Of a stretch of DNA of 64,000 nt, positions 44,230-57,950 are shown one piece after another. The stretch is from Mimachlamys varia (Eukaryota; Mollusca; Bivalvia; Pectinida; Pectinidae): contig OX392541.1 of assembly GCA_947623455.1 (NCBI GenBank), positions 10,420,719 to 10,484,718 of the forward strand, given 5' to 3'. Below the pieces are notes generated by a model. That model ran no database searches and was not told the DNA's origin. It was given only the letters and a program-made list of their open reading frames with translations. Both the position numbers and the translations under genes were made by a program. How positions within the stretch are numbered: the stretch's first letter is position 1; each line of letters opens with the position of its first letter.

Positions 44230-45310
44230 ATTGGAAACTGTGGAGAAATAAATCTACTGTTATTTTACATGGTGGAAACTGCTGGAAAATAACTATGTGG
44301 TAAAAACTGCCAAGTATGATTTTTTTATGTTAGAAACTGATGAGAAGAAAGTTTACTGTTTATTTACATGGTAGAAACTGCTGAAAAGAAAAATCCCTTT
44401 CACATTCCACAGAAAAACTTGCTGGGAGCCACAAGGGCATTATTATAGTTCTGCCATTATATAGCATGGTAAAAACTGCTGAGTCTACTGTTATATTATT
44501 TGGTATAAACTGTGGTTTTATATGGTAAAAACTCTGAGGGAATAAGTCTACTGTGGTTCTATATGGTAAAAATTCTGAGAGAATAAGTCTACTGTGGTTT
44601 TATATGGTAAAAATTCTAAGAGAATAAGTCTACTGTGGTTTTATATGGTAAAAACCCTGAGGGAATAAGTCTGCTGTGGTTTTATATGGTAAAAACTCTG
44701 AGAGAATAAGTCTACTGTGGTTCTATATGGTAAAAACTCTGAGAGAATAAGTCTACTGTGGTTCTATATGGTAAAAATTCTGAGGGAATAAGTTTACTGT
44801 GGTTTTATATGGTAAAAACTCTGAGGGAATAAGTCTACTGTGGTTCTATATGGTAAAAATTCTGAGAGAATAAGTCTACTGTATTATATGGTGAAAACTG
44901 CTGAGAAATAAGTCTACTGTATTATATGGTAAAAACTGCTGAGAAATAAGTCTACTGTATTATATGGTAAAAACTGCTGAGAGATAAGTCAACTGTATTA
45001 TATGGTGAAAACTGCTGAGAAATAAGTCTACTGTTTTATATGGTGAAAACTTTTGAGAAATAAGTCTACTGTATTATATGGTGAAAACTGCTGAGAAATA
45101 AGTCTACTGTATTATATGGTAAAAACTGCTGAGAAATAAGTCTACTGTATTATATGGTGAAAAGTCTACTGTATTATATGGTGAAAACTGCTGAGAAATA
45201 AGTCTACTGTATTATATGGTAAAAACTGCTGAGAAATAAGTCTACTGTATTATATGGTAAAAACTGCTGAGAAATAAGTCTGTTATTTCCTAGGTGTAAA
45301 CTGCCGAGAA
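44230..45310. repeat. 38-bp minisatellite, unit 2
   Basis: Two unit types occur in blocks: first TCTGAG(A/G)GAATAAGTCTAC with TGTGGTTTTATATGG, then TGCTGAGAAATAAGTCTAC with TGTATTATATGG. Block order differs from unit 1. Confidence 0.9.
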
Positions 45311-45646
45311 ATAAAAAGCATTATCAGAAAACACTTCGGTGAATAATTTCAATGTTTTGAAAAGCATCATCAAGCTAATAATCATGTATAGTTTAGAAAT
45401 ATCTTATATTGTTGTGTCGGACTATCTGATAGCTAGTTCTAAATCATCATGTGTTAGTTCCAAACTGTACTAGTGGTTATCGACAAATGATTTGGTGTAA
45501 ACAGCATTTTGTCTATAATTATAGAGATATGTATGTATGTCACATAATGTATATATGTATTATATGCCAACCATCTATATTTCTTTACTTAAAGTGAGAC
45601 GACAAAATACCTACTCTGACTTTCCCTTGGCTGACCCCAAGCTGAT

Positions 45647-45800
45647 TTTTTTTTTATAAACAAACAATAGCTATTGTAAACATAATACTTGGATTGTAAA
45701 CTTGTAAACAACATTTTAGACTGAATTTAACATCTATGAAACATCGTGTTAGGATGAATTTTTTTTTTTTTTTTTTTTAACAGGACTTTCGGCGTCTGGT
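45647..45800. repeat. ~154-bp insertion present in units 2 and 3 only
   Basis: Unit 1 reads AAGCTGATCAGCCAAA at this point (about 34,996). Units 2 and 3 carry extra sequence with TATAAACAAACAATAGCT and a long T-run before CAGGACTTTCGGCGTCTG. In unit 3 it is 56,427-56,561. Confidence 0.7.
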
Positions 45801-46796
45801 CAGCCAAACATTTTCCATATGAATTCAAAACTTTGTATTATGTTTTATGTATATTCCATGTATGTGATGTTGCATTTTTTACGTGTCTTGATAAAGGGGC
45901 AGACAATTTATTTGTCCATATATACTGTAGCTATTACTTCAACGATCATATATGTATGTATATAGGTTTTATATGTATTTTATATCTTTATGTATGTTTG
46001 TGTTCTGGTCGTGTTCTAGCTATACAAATCTCTGTATGCTGCGAAACAAGATGATTGTACATTTATACAGAGTACATAGCTGATAGTAAAGGACTATATA
46101 TGGTATTATTGATCCAATCAACCAGATAATCTATATACATCTATTTACTTCTGATACCAGTGATAGTGTATTAGAAAGCCTTGATTTTATGTTATTTCTG
46201 AAAAACATAATTCTATAGTGATTATTTTAAGATTTTTGCGCTGAAAGCATTCCACTAACTTTGCGATTGTGCTTATTATAGTTTCTGTATTAAACTTTCA
46301 ATAGAAAGTATTGTGAGTGTGCCAATTCATCGTTGTGCTTAAATCTATTTTTAGTTCGCTTAATTTTGCGCTAACATTTTTGTGCACCAAAATAAGTATA
46401 TTTGCAGTACTACTTTTTTGTCTTAGCATGTAAACATAAAAATCATCTTGCTTTGAAGAACATATTTTTTTTCTCTGTGAGAAAAGATTGATTTTCACTC
46501 TGTATTTATATTATCGTATTTTGACCTTATTAGTGCATTGTGGGCTTACAAAAACACAAAAGGGGGCTTCATAAAATCATATACAAGAAAACATTTCAAA
46601 TGTGAAATCTGGGTGGATGGGGGAGGGGGGAGTCTTTTGTTAAAAAACTGAAGATTGTTTCAGCAGATCAGTGAAGTAAGGAAATTGTTTAAAGGTTTTA
46701 GTTAGCGCACACATCCTGTTTCCCTGAAAAGTGTGGGGGGGGGGCCACTTATAAGGTCAAATATGGTATTGTTACATTTCCAAGTTCGTATTATCA

Positions 46797-47146
46797 CATC
46801 CCCGATATCCGGGGGTTACTCTCACCTTCGCTCTCTACACCCCTGGAATATGTCATGGCAAAACTGCAGGCTCACCTTGTTGATGAGGTAAGAAAGAAAA
46901 CTAATTTGACCCCTTTTGATGTACATCAAGGAATCTGGCAGTTACATAACGGTAAAAATTGACAAGCTTTGAAGTCAGTTGTGGCTACTCCGAATCTTCA
47001 AAAGACAGGTATCAGCCTAGCCATTGGTCAGGTTTTCTTCTCCCTAAAACCAGTCAAACTGCTATCTTCGTACCTTCAATTTTGCCATGACAGTTTCCAG
47101 GGATGTAGAGAGCGTAGGTGAGCAAAACCCCAGGATATCGAAGATG
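46797..47146. mobile_element. TIR element, copy 3 (unit 2)
   Basis: Direct counterpart of 35,963-36,315, with a weaker right end (GATATCGAAGATG). It is absent from unit 3, where about 1.5 kb has been replaced. Confidence 0.75.
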
Positions 47147-47733
47147 GTATTGTCATGCAATGATCAGTAGCCTAAGTCTCATCAGTATTGTAGCCTAGTA
47201 CAACACAATCATTGTTCGTACAGTTCAAGTTTATACATCTGTATATACATATAAGTTATGGAATTTATGTAAATGTTCCAAAATATCAGTAATTGTACTA
47301 GAGCTATGCACATATGTTAACCCTCCCTCACTAGGAAGGAGACTCCCTCATTTTGACAAAAAACAATTACCAATATTCCTTGAAACTCTCTCATTCAAGT
47401 CTAAACTCACACAAACTCAAAATTTTACATCCTGTGGTCAAATGATCTCTTAGTTACTGAAGGGCGTGTATATTGATCATAACAGGGGTGTCTGAATCAA
47501 ATTAATGTTGACTTATTTTTATTTTGACCTAGTTTCAATATTCATATATTTAGAATACGCCCACATATATTTGTTGCCGTTTCTGGTGACTCTTTTTTTA
47601 TCTTCCTCCATTTCAAAATGAACCACTGTAGTTTGAAGTTATATTCTTATAAAACTAAACCATTAAATGGTTTAGCTGTCTTTTAGTGTGTTATAAGCAC
47701 AAAAATTATCTATAAAGTTCAATGTTATTCTTT

Positions 47734-48107
47734 AAAGGCCCAATATACGGCAAAACTTGAAGCGAAAATCAAGCCTAATAACTTGTTGTATTTATAGATT
47801 AAGTTAAGATATCAGCAATTTTCAAGATGAATTCTTACGCGGTTACCGGTACAGAAGCAGTTGAAACTCGGTATTTGTAAGCATGCGTCCATTTTTAACT
47901 GTCTTCTAACCTCGGTTTGTTGTTGAAGTTGTCCCCACCTGAATTATTTTGAATTCTTTGGATTTTTCTGTCAAGAGTTTCTTGTTAGTTACCGCTCAGG
48001 TTTACTTCGTTTTAGGCTTATTATTGCATGGTTATCAACTGGATAGTTTTTTTCAAAATTTTCCAGAATTACGAAAAATTTCCTAAAGTTAAGTATATTG
48101 GGCCTTT
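47734..48107. mobile_element. 374-bp MITE with AAAGGCCCAATATA ends, unit 2
   Basis: AAAGGCCCAATATAC at the left and GTATATTGGGCCTTT at the right are exact inverses, with TTT before and AAT after. Unit 1 has no such insert. Unit 3 keeps only the left part (57,231 to about 57,432). Confidence 0.75.
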
Positions 48108-48153
48108 AATATGTGTATAGTCAACTGTACACATAGTATTTGGTACTGTACTG

Positions 48154-48335
48154 TCACTTTACTGGTTTACAATTGACTTGTAAGCTTCCAGTTGTCAAAA
48201 ACAGACACTTTTAGTGCTTTTACTCGCCAAAAATTCCTCTGTGTCTTAAATCTAGACAGTTGAACTTAGATATTAATGCTATTAGCTAAAACATCTTGGT
48301 AATTACTGAACGTAAATGATTCAGTTGTACAAGTC
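48154..48335. repeat. MITE right half, unit 2
   Basis: Counterpart of 37,088-37,270. Confidence 0.55.
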
Positions 48336-48625
48336 AATTACCATTTACCATTTAGTCATACACAGATTTTAAATGAACAAATATCATTATTATATTTAGT
48401 AATTTATCATCTTGTATATATGGTAGTGTATCTTATTTCACTATGTACACCTGTAGCAATATGTATATGGCATTAGATATCCCAGGTATGTAATGATTTA
48501 AAGGTCACCTTGACCCTTTTTTCGGAATGATCTGATATTATATAGCCTCTAAGTCACTAGTCACTTAACACTTTTTCACAATCGCTTGGAGCACGCAACT
48601 TTTTATCATCCATTTCTCTTTCATT

Positions 48626-48706
48626 ATCTCATTCACCCCTGAAGACACATGTGGACTCTTCCAATTCAAAAGTTCGATTAGTTCATTTTGAAATTTCAGG
48701 GGTGAA
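48626..48706. mobile_element. Palindromic miniature element, unit 2
   Basis: Counterpart of 37,561-37,640, with better-preserved ends (CATTCACCCCTGAAGAC and TTTCAGGGGTGAACA). Confidence 0.75.
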
Positions 48707-49545
48707 CACAGTAGATGCACAACAAATAACGGAGATTTTAAATGAGTTTTTCTTTGTGTTATTTTTCATTTATCTTAAAATCATGTAAAATGGGTGTTGT
48801 CAACAATGTTATTTTGATGAATTATGTCATAGTAAGGGAGTTAACTCTCACAAATTTCACGTGTATTACGGCTAGGTAGCACCACAATATAGATCATTTC
48901 CCTGTCCTGTTGGATCATTTCTGTGGTTGCTATGGAAACTGTTTAAAACAAGGACAATTACTATTTACAATAGAGGCCAAAAATATTTATTGGAGTTTAT
49001 CATCACAAAAATGTAAAATAAAAATATTTTTGCACATTTGAATATCAAATGCAACTGTTTATCTGCATATGGAAAAAAAATTAAGAAATATTAATAAAGC
49101 ATTAATCTTGATTCTTCCTATTTTTACAAGTGAAGATTACTTTATAAAATCATGTCCAATGGCAAAGTTTATTTTGGGGATATTATCTGGTTTTATTTGC
49201 ACCAAAGTTGTGAAATATACCCTCATCAAATTGTTTATTTATATATTAAGTCATATATAAATACATACATATGTATTTGAAAATTTTCTTTTAGTATATT
49301 CATGAAGAAGCATTGTATTGAATTTGCTAAGAGTTGTATTGAAATGATTTTTTTTTGTGAACATGTGACTGATCATCATGATCATGTGACCATTCTAGCA
49401 GATTGAATAGGTCATGTGACTTGTACAGTCACCTATATGGTTGTGAGACTCGTCCCTATTTGGATAAGTTGACTTAAACAGCGTTGTTATTTATAAATAA
49501 ATGTGAAATATGAAATCAGACTTTTGTGTATTTTTTGTGACAGGC

Positions 49546-49581
49546 CCAGGGACGTATATGTGAGCACATATACGTCCCTGG
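49546..49581. repeat. Perfect 17-bp hairpin, unit 2
   Basis: Identical to 38,478-38,513. Confidence 0.85.
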
Positions 49582-49843
49582 ACAGGCCTAAGATGAGCTA
49601 TAACCATTGTGAGTTATATAATCTTGTCCGGCATTCTGATAATCAATTTTGAATGACAGACATTCTTAGGCACGAGAAGCCTGTAAGACATGCTTATGAA
49701 AAATGTGTCATGTGTAAAAAAAAAAAACACCAGAGAATACCAAAGCGTCAACAACCATAATCTGAACTATTAAACTAGGGGCAAAAAAGGAAGAAAGGAA
49801 AGATTTACATGGAGACTCGAAAAAGCACAAGAAAATAAGACCA

Positions 49844-50010
49844 GGCCCCGGTTTCATCAATGTTCCTTAACTTAAGGAAATTCCTTAACTTAAAAATCCA
49901 TAGGAAACCATTACAGAATTTAAGGGGAAAATCCTAAGCTAAGGAACTTTCCTTAAATTCTCTAATGCTTTCCTATGGAGAAGTTAAGGAATGTTGATGA
50001 AACTGGGGCC
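49844..50010. mobile_element. 167-bp TIR element, unit 2
   Basis: Counterpart of 38,776-38,942. Unit 2 reads CCATAGGAAACC, which pairs with the GGTTTCCTATGG-like segment of the other arm better than unit 1 does. Confidence 0.75.
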
Positions 50011-50424
50011 AGGTGTTCCGGAAGAGTAAGCATATTGTTTCATCAACGACACCTGCCATGTAAATCTTGGTCACATCCAAGTAAGCATCAATCCTCAAAA
50101 TGAGAACCGAGTCATCATTGTCAATTATGCTACAAAGGAAATGTGTGAATCTAAAAGCTTTGATCAAGTCTCATACAAACATGAAATATCAAATTCTTCA
50201 TGCTTTAGATGTACCAGTTAGTATATTGGCCTCCCAATACATTTACATACCATATTGGCCATAATTAGTGCCCCTCCCCCGGGGGGAGTATTGGAATGAT
50301 ATAAGCGCCCCTTCTAATCATGACACAACTGAATGATTCTATATTACAGTACAGCAAACTTCACTGGGCATGTTTACAAGGGAAAAAACAACAGTTATTG
50401 AGGAAAAATATGCTTGAATATTTT

Positions 50425-51667
50425 AATACTTTGACCCCTGTGACCTTGACGGAAGGTCAAGGTCATTCATTTGAACAATCTTGGAAGCCCTTCATCCCAA
50501 CATACAACATGCAAAATTTCAGTACCCTAGGCCCTTCCATTATTGAAAACAAATTACTTGAAGATTGTATGCACATTTGACCCCTATGACCATGAAAGTG
50601 AGTCAAGGTCGTTAATTTGAACAACTTTGTAGCCTTTCATCCTTGCATGCTTCAGTCCAAATATCGATGTTCTTGGTCATTTGGTTATTAAAAAGAAAGT
50701 GCTTGAACATTTCAACACTTTTGACTCCTGTGACCTTGAAAATAGGTCAAAGTAATTTGAACAAACTTTGTAGCCCTTAATCGACCTTGAAAATAGGTCA
50801 AAGTAATTTGAACAAACTTTGTAACCCTTAATCGCAGTCTACTACTGACCTGATATCGGTAACCTGAGCCTTTCTATTATTGATAACAAGTTGCTTGGAG
50901 ATTTCAATACGTTTGACCCCTGTGACCTTCAAGGCATGTCTACATCATTTATTTAAACAGACTTGGTAGCCCTTCATCCTAGCATGCTACATACCAAATA
51001 TCAGTACCCTGGGCCTTTTGGTTATTGAGAAGAAGTTGGTTGAAAATTTTATGCACATTTGACCCTTGTAACGTTTGAACAAACTTTGTAGCTTTTCATC
51101 ACAGCATGCTATTTGCCCATTTTCGGTTCCTTTGGCCTTTTTAGCCTAACAATTCTTGTGATCGCTATTTCTTGAGAAGCACTTGATGGATCTTTCTCAA
51201 ACTTCATATACATGTTCCCCTTGGTCCGTAGTTGTGCATTGTCCAGTTTTTTTTAGCTGATCCGAAAAATAACATGGCCGACAGACGGCCTTCATGGATT
51301 TTGAAAGTAATAGTTTGTGCTCGTGATATCATTAGAAGTACTGGGTGGACCTTTCTCAAATTTCATATGCAGGTTCCCCTGGGTCCCTAGTTTTGCATTG
51401 TCCCTTTTTTAGCTGATCCGAAAACAACCTGTCAGACAGGCGGCCATCTTGGATTTTGACAGTAGTTATAGCACGGACTTAGATAGCAATATAATTCCGT
51501 GGTTATAGATAGAGATTTTTCAGAGATATGTCAGTTACAGATGAACCCGGACTATTTGGTTATTGCGATGAAGTTGCTTAAAATAAAAAGTTGATGCCAG
51601 ACGGAAGATGGACAAGCGCTACAACCCGCTTATAAGCTTACTTGGCCCTTCGGGCGAGGTGAGCTAA
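50425..51667. repeat. Composite dispersed repeat, unit 2
   Basis: Counterpart of 39,357-40,597 with scattered substitutions shared with unit 3 (for example CCTGAGCCTTTCTATT). Confidence 0.7.
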
Positions 51668-51826
51668 AAAAGTGAAACAAATCTGTTAATTGATAACTTA
51701 ATTATGGATGTTTGAGGTGGTTTAAGTGGCAACTTGTTCGAATTATGAAAGTGCTGTAAAGATCATTTTTACTCTTTTAAATCAGATACATATTTGAATG
51801 TAGCATCTGTCTGAGCTATTTTTGTC

Positions 51827-52169
51827 CACAGGGACCTGAGAATTTGTGACAGCTAGTTTTGAACCGAAACTAGGATGTTTAGAGTAATTTTACACTTTTC
51901 GGGGGTTTAGTTCAATCACAGTTGCTTGAGTTTCCGTCAGTATATATATAAAAAATGTTTATATATGGAGCCGCGGCCCATTACATTACTGTAAAGGGGT
52001 CGAGGCTCATTTCACACATATATATCTATCATTTACTGACAGAAATTCAAGCAACTTTGGTTCAATTTTCGATAAAAATGCCCCTCGTCAATGGTAATAA
52101 AGACTTTTTATCGAAAATTTAATTAGTTTAGGTTCAAAACAAGCTGTAACGAATTTCCATGTCCCTGTG
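51827..52169. mobile_element. Foldback element, unit 2
   Basis: Counterpart of 40,756-41,098. The insert differs (GGAGCCGCGGCCCATTACAT), a change shared with unit 3. Confidence 0.7.
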
Positions 52170-52404
52170 TTTTGGTCCATATTGTAACCAATTCATTAAT
52201 CATTGATACAAACACGTGTTCCTGTATAGCCGTCCATCAAACCATTGATAATATATTGTTTCAAATATCTGAAATATTTAATAAAAGGTCTCCCTCCTCT
52301 CTCAGACTGTTGATAAGCCCCTCCAATGTTATAAATGGAGTTATTTAATAGTCGGCTGATGTAGTAAATCAGTCTGTTTGTGCCCCCTCTCCGGTTATAG
52401 TAAG

Positions 52405-52654
52405 CACAGGGACCTGAGAATTTGTTACAGTTAGTTTTTGACCTAAAGTAAGGTATTTAGAGTAATTTTACACATGTGGGGAGTTTAGATCAATTTTCGA
52501 TAAAAATGCCCCCTCAGTGGTCATAAAAGCTATTATGACCACTGAGGGGGCATTTTTATCGAAAATTGATCTAAACTCCCCAAATGTGAAATATTACTCT
52601 AAATACCCTATTTTAGGTCCAAAACTAGCTGTAACAAATTCTCAGGTCCCTGTG
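52405..52654. mobile_element. 250-bp palindrome, unit 2
   Basis: Counterpart of 41,334-41,583 with a less perfect outer stem. Confidence 0.85.
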
Positions 52655-53632
52655 ATAGTAGGAGATATAACATCAAAGACTAACCACGACTTTGTAAACA
52701 AAAGATGACCCATCACTTCCCTCCACCACAGCTCGGACAGTGCGTGTGACTATAAATTTTATTTGTGTTGTAAACAGTACCAGACGCTTATCCAGAATTT
52801 TTTTCAGGTTGGTGTCACCGTTTCAGGTTTCTACTTTGCCACAAATGGTATCTGAAGCATATATGTCATTTTGCAATTAGAGGATCTTACACAAGTGTCG
52901 ATGTAATATGGAATTTAGTATACGAGTTCAGTTATTTAATATGTCACGAGGTTTACGGCGACATATCAAATTATTCGGCGAGTTAATAAAATCCGTCTTT
53001 CATTGACACGATTGTAAGATTCTATTTATCACATGACTTATATTTATGAGAAAATACAACTTTCTACTTTGACGGTAAGATTTTCAGTACTGAGACAATC
53101 ATATGACGTCATTTGTTTATGGCGTCACAATAGTGATATTACACGTGTGTAGTACCATTTTCATGACAAGGCCGTATGACATGACTGAACGGGTCAGTTA
53201 TGTGATAATAGACATTTATATGGTTAGAGGATTTGTTGTAGCTTTTTTGGACCTAAACCAATGTTTTCAGAGTAAAGCTTACAATTTGGAGGATGAAGAT
53301 CATTTTTCGATAATATAAACCCAAAAGCGTAAAATTTCCACTTAAAACTTTAGTTTGCGTCCAAAAACATCTATAAGAACTATTTAGGGCCTTGTGGTAT
53401 ATACTGAGTTTTGCATTTATTTTCGATATTCTCTTTCTTAAACTAATTTTTTATCTTGTAAATTTCAATTTCATTTTGGCAATTAATCTATTTAATTTTT
53501 TCAAGGAGAACTACTATCCTTGTGTGTTTTCAAATGAATTCGTGCTATTGAATAATCTTAATCTATGTTCCTAGTTGTAAAAGTGTAAAACAGCCAATCT
53601 TAAAGTGATATATAGTTACGTACTGATACTAT

Positions 53633-53667
53633 TAGCACGGACTTAGATAGCATCTAAGTCCCTGCTA
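53633..53667. repeat. 15-bp hairpin, unit 2
   Basis: Counterpart of 42,601-42,635 with one mismatch (AAGTCCCTGCTA). Confidence 0.75.
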
Positions 53668-53839
53668 TTAGATAGTCAATGTACTTTTCAAAATATTTCT
53701 TACTTGCAGGCCTATTGGCTGACTTTGGTTTCTGTTGGGTATTTGAAAGCTAATTTCGTTTGTCAAATTCTCAAAGAATCTCGAAGTCGGATTTTCTAGA
53801 TCGACACGCTACAAATCACAGGCGTTAGAATATGGTTCA

Positions 53840-54101
53840 GGACTCACACAACTAAATGAGCCAATGACGGCGTGTTTCATACGTTTGTAGTCCCTACTGA
53901 AAATGTGTTCCGGCTAAGTACAGTGATTCTGAGTAATTTAAATAGGTAATTGTTGACCTTTTCTGCATTGAATGAAATCTGTAGCTATTTAACTTTACAA
54001 AAATATATACTTTTGGTAGATTTTGATATGTGATGGCGGATTGATATGGGGTCAAAAGTCAGAGGGTGTTGCCGTCCCATTTCACTGGTTTGACATGTAA
54101 A
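53840..54101. repeat. MITE left half, unit 2
   Basis: Counterpart of 42,808-43,069. Confidence 0.75.
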
Positions 54102-54841
54102 TAAACCCTTTATTACATTTTTGCCTGTGAAATATAGAAAATTATCAAACTGATAAAACTTATATTTTCACTGCACTGATGAGCAGTGAAAATATAAGAT
54201 TTTGCCGTGAAAATATAAGATTTTGCCGTGAAAATATAAGGTTTTTTCAGTGTAACGTGAAAAAGTGACCCTGGATCAAAAAAATACCCAGGGTCATTGT
54301 TCTACGTGGCAAAAGTTACCCGGGGCCGTTATTTCACAGTAGAAATCTTACATGGCCATCTGTAGAAAAATGACCCCACTCGATATTTCTGTTATTCGTC
54401 CCGTGAAAAAGTGACCCACCGTAGATTTCAACGGCAGGTAGTTTTCAAACCGGGTCATTTTTTCATGATACACTGGAACTTTTGTATGAGTTATTTCCCC
54501 TTGATCGAATCGAACTTGGCAATGTAGGCTCGGCATTGGTGTCGTCTGCTAGAACCTGTCTAAATATTGGGGAAAGATGATGTTGAAGAAATGACAACAG
54601 CAGTAGATATTGATGAGATACTGCTTCAGGATTTAATAAGTAATGAATTGGAAGATGAGAATGGTTCAACTTTTCCTATCAACTTCTGTGTACCCGATCG
54701 CACGATCGGTTGTGATTTCACCGGATTAGACCATGTCCAGGCCTAGCTACTTTCCAGTAGGCAAGTAAAGAAAACAAAATAATAAAAGTATTTTAAGGCC
54801 TCTTTGGAAATGATGTGCATGTCATTTTGGCGTATTGAGTG

Positions 54842-54912
54842 TATGGCAGATTTTTTTTATATTTTCACGAGTGCGTAGCACGAGTGAAAATATTAAAAAA
54901 AAATCTGCCATA
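54842..54912. repeat. 71-bp palindrome with inverted tip, unit 2
   Basis: TATGGCAGATTTTTTTT and its inverse flank TTTTCACGAGTGCGTAGCAC. In unit 1 only the left arm remains (43,789) and the tip is in the opposite orientation. Confidence 0.8.
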
Positions 54913-55324
54913 CTACTCGTGAAATATATTGGATATTAAACGGCAAACCATTGAATATCCTCTATATACAAAATACAAACAGAGTCTAAAGTTTTAAAAT
55001 ATTTTTCAAACCTGATGTGGCTGTTTAATTTTTTGTTTTTGTGTTACATTTTCAGTTCCATCCAATAATGTAACATTATTAAACATTCTACTCTTGTCTG
55101 TGATATTATATTCTCTATATATTACTGTTTTAATACAGTATAGTTTGAATTTATCTTTTGTGTGACCAATCTTAAACAATTTTGTGTAAATCACGAGAAC
55201 AGAAATATTTCTTTATAAGTATTTGCTGGAAATACATAGTTTACGAAATGAAGTAAAAATCATGTAATTTGGGAGTTAATGTTTGGGGGGGGGGGCGTGG
55301 GGGGGTCTTTTATATTTCACACAT

Positions 55325-56100
55325 TGGAAACTGTGGAGAAATAAATCTACTGTTATTTTACATGGTGGAAACTGCTGGGAAATAACTATGTGGTAAAAAC
55401 TGCCAAGCATGATTTTTTTATGTTAGAAACTGATGAGAAGAAAGTTTACTGTTTATTTACATGGTAGAAACTGCTGAAAAGAAAAATCCCTTTCACATTC
55501 CACAGAAAAACTTGCTGGGAGCCACAAGGGAATTATTATAGTTCAGCCATTATATAGCATGGTAAAAACTGCTGAGTCTACTGTTATATTATTTGGTATA
55601 AACTGTGATTTTATATGGTAAAAACTCTGAAGGAATAAGTCTACTGTGGTTCTATATGGTAAAAATTCTGAGAGAATAAGTCTACTGTGGTTTTATATGG
55701 TAAAAATTCTGAGAGAATAAGTTTACTGTGGTTCTATATGGTAAAAACTCTGAGGGAATACGTCTGCTGCTGTTTTATCTGGTAAAAACTACTGAGAAAT
55801 AAGTCTACTGTATTATATGGTGAAAACTGCTGAGAAATAAGTCTACTGTATTATATGGTAAAAACTGCTGAGAGATAAGTCTACTGTATTATATGGTAAA
55901 AACTGCTGAGAAATAAGTCTACTGTTTGATATGGTGAAAACTGTTGAGAAATAAGTCTACTGTATTATATGGTGAAAACTGCTGAGAAATAAGTCTACTG
56001 TATTATATGGTAAAAACTGCTGAGAAATAAGTCTACTGTATTATATGGTAAAAACTGCTGAGAAATTAGTCTGTTATTTCCTAGGTGTAAACTGCCGAGA
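55325..56100. repeat. 38-bp minisatellite, unit 3
   Basis: The shortest of the three arrays, again with a TCTGAGAGAATAAG block followed by a TGCTGAGAAATAAG block. Confidence 0.9.
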
Positions 56101-57010
56101 AATAAAAAGCATTATCAGAAAACACTTCGGTGAATAATTTCAATGTTTTGAAAAGCATTATCAAGCTAATGATCATGTATAGTTTAGCAATATCATTATA
56201 TTGTTGTGTCGGACTATCTAACAGCTAGTTCTAAATCACCATGTGTTAGTTCCAAACTGTACTAGTGGTTATCGACAAATGATTTGGTGTAAACAGCATT
56301 TTGTCTATAATTATAGAGATATGTATGTATGTCACATAATGTATATATGTATTATATGCCAACCATCTATATTTCTTTACTTGAAGTGAGACGAAAAAAT
56401 ACCTACTCTGACTTTCCCTTGGCTGAAATTTTTTTTATAAACAAACAATAGCTATTGTAAACATTATACTTGGATTGTAAACTTGTAAACAACATTTTAG
56501 AATGAATTTAACATCTATGATTTTTTTTTTTTTCTGATTGAACAGGACTTTCGGCGTCTGATCAGCCAAATGGATTTTTGGCAACATTTTTCAAATATAT
56601 TAAAAACTTTGTTTTTATGTTTTATGTATATTCCATGTATGTGATGTTTCATTGTTTTCGTGTCTTGAAAAAGGGGCAGACAATTTATTTGTCCATACCG
56701 TATCTATTACTTCAACGATCATATATGTATATATAGGTATTATATGTATTTTTTATCTTTAAGTATGTTTGTGTTCTGGTCGTGTTCTAGCTATACAAAT
56801 CTCTGTATGCTGCCAAACGAGATGATTGTACATTTATACAGAGTTCATGGCTGACAGTAGAGGACTATATTATTGATCCAATCAACCAGATAATCTATAT
56901 ACATCTATTTACTTCTGATACCAGTGATAGTGTATTAGAAAGCCTTGACTTTATGTTATTTCTGAAAAACATAATTCTATAGTGTAATGTCAGATTATCA
57001 AACATAAATC

Positions 57011-57099
57011 AATTCATTCACCCCTTTAAACACAATTGAACTCTTCCAATTCAAAGGTCGGTATAGTTCATTATGAAAGTTCAGGGTTGAATGCGTTAA
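57011..57099. mobile_element. Extra palindromic miniature element, unit 3 only
   Basis: The ends AATTCATTCACCCCT and AGGGTTGAATGCGTTAA, with the internal GAACTCTTCCAATTC. It lies inside the segment that replaces unit 2 sequence. Confidence 0.65.
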
Positions 57100-57230
57100 G
57101 ACAATTGGAGAATATGTGTATTTATCTTTTATGGACCTACCTATTAGGCGTTATATCAGTCAAGCATGACATGAAAGATAACATTCTAAAATTAAAAACA
57201 TAATTTGCCTAAAAAGCGTTGAAGGCCCAA

Positions 57231-57432
57231 TATACGTAACTTTCGGCAAAACGTGAAGCAAAAAAACAAGCCTTATAACTACCGGTATTTATATTAATAG
57301 ATTCAGTTAAGATTAACTGATATCAACAAAATTCAAGATGAATTTTACATGGTTACCGGTTAACGGTAGAGCAGCAGTTGAAACTCGGTACAGTGCATTT
57401 GTAAACATGCGTCCATTTTGACCTGTCTTTTA
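57231..57432. mobile_element. Truncated AAGGCCCAATATA MITE, unit 3
   Basis: The left part of the 47,734 element with small insertions; the right end is deleted up to CTGTCTTTTAATATGTG. Confidence 0.65.
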
Positions 57433-57473
57433 ATATGTGTATAGTCAACTGTACACATAGTATTTGGTACTGT

Positions 57474-57659
57474 ACTGTCACTGTACTGGTTTAAAATTGA
57501 CTTGTAAGCTTCCAGTTGTCAAAAACAGACACTTTTAGTGCTTTTACTCGCCAAAAAGTCCTCTGTGTCTTAAATCTAGACAGTTGAACTTAGATATTAA
57601 TGCTATTAGCTAAAACATCTTGGTAATTACTGAACGTAAATGATTCAGTTGTACAAGTC
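57474..57659. repeat. MITE right half, unit 3
   Basis: Counterpart of 37,088-37,270. Confidence 0.55.
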
Positions 57660-57950
57660 AATTACCAATTACCATTTAGTCATACACAGATTTTAAATGA
57701 ACAAATATCATTATTATATTTAGTAATTTATCATCTTGTATATATGGTAGTGTATCTTATTTCACTATGTACACCTGTAGCAATATGTATATGGCATTAG
57801 ATATCCCAGGTATGTAATGATTTATAGGTCACCTTGACCCTTTTTTCGGAATGATCTGATATTATATAGCCTCTAAGTCACTAGTCACTTAACACTTTTT
57901 CACAATCGCTTGGAGCACGCAACTTTTTATCATCCATTTCTCTTTCATTA

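Larger units (their letters stand above)
43884..54968. repeat. Tandem unit 2 (11.1 kb)
   Basis: Collinear with unit 1 at an offset of about 10.6 kb at its start rising to 11.05-11.08 kb, and with unit 3 at 9,309 bases near its end. Relative to unit 1 it has gained inserts at 45,647-45,800 and 47,734-48,107. Confidence 0.9.
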
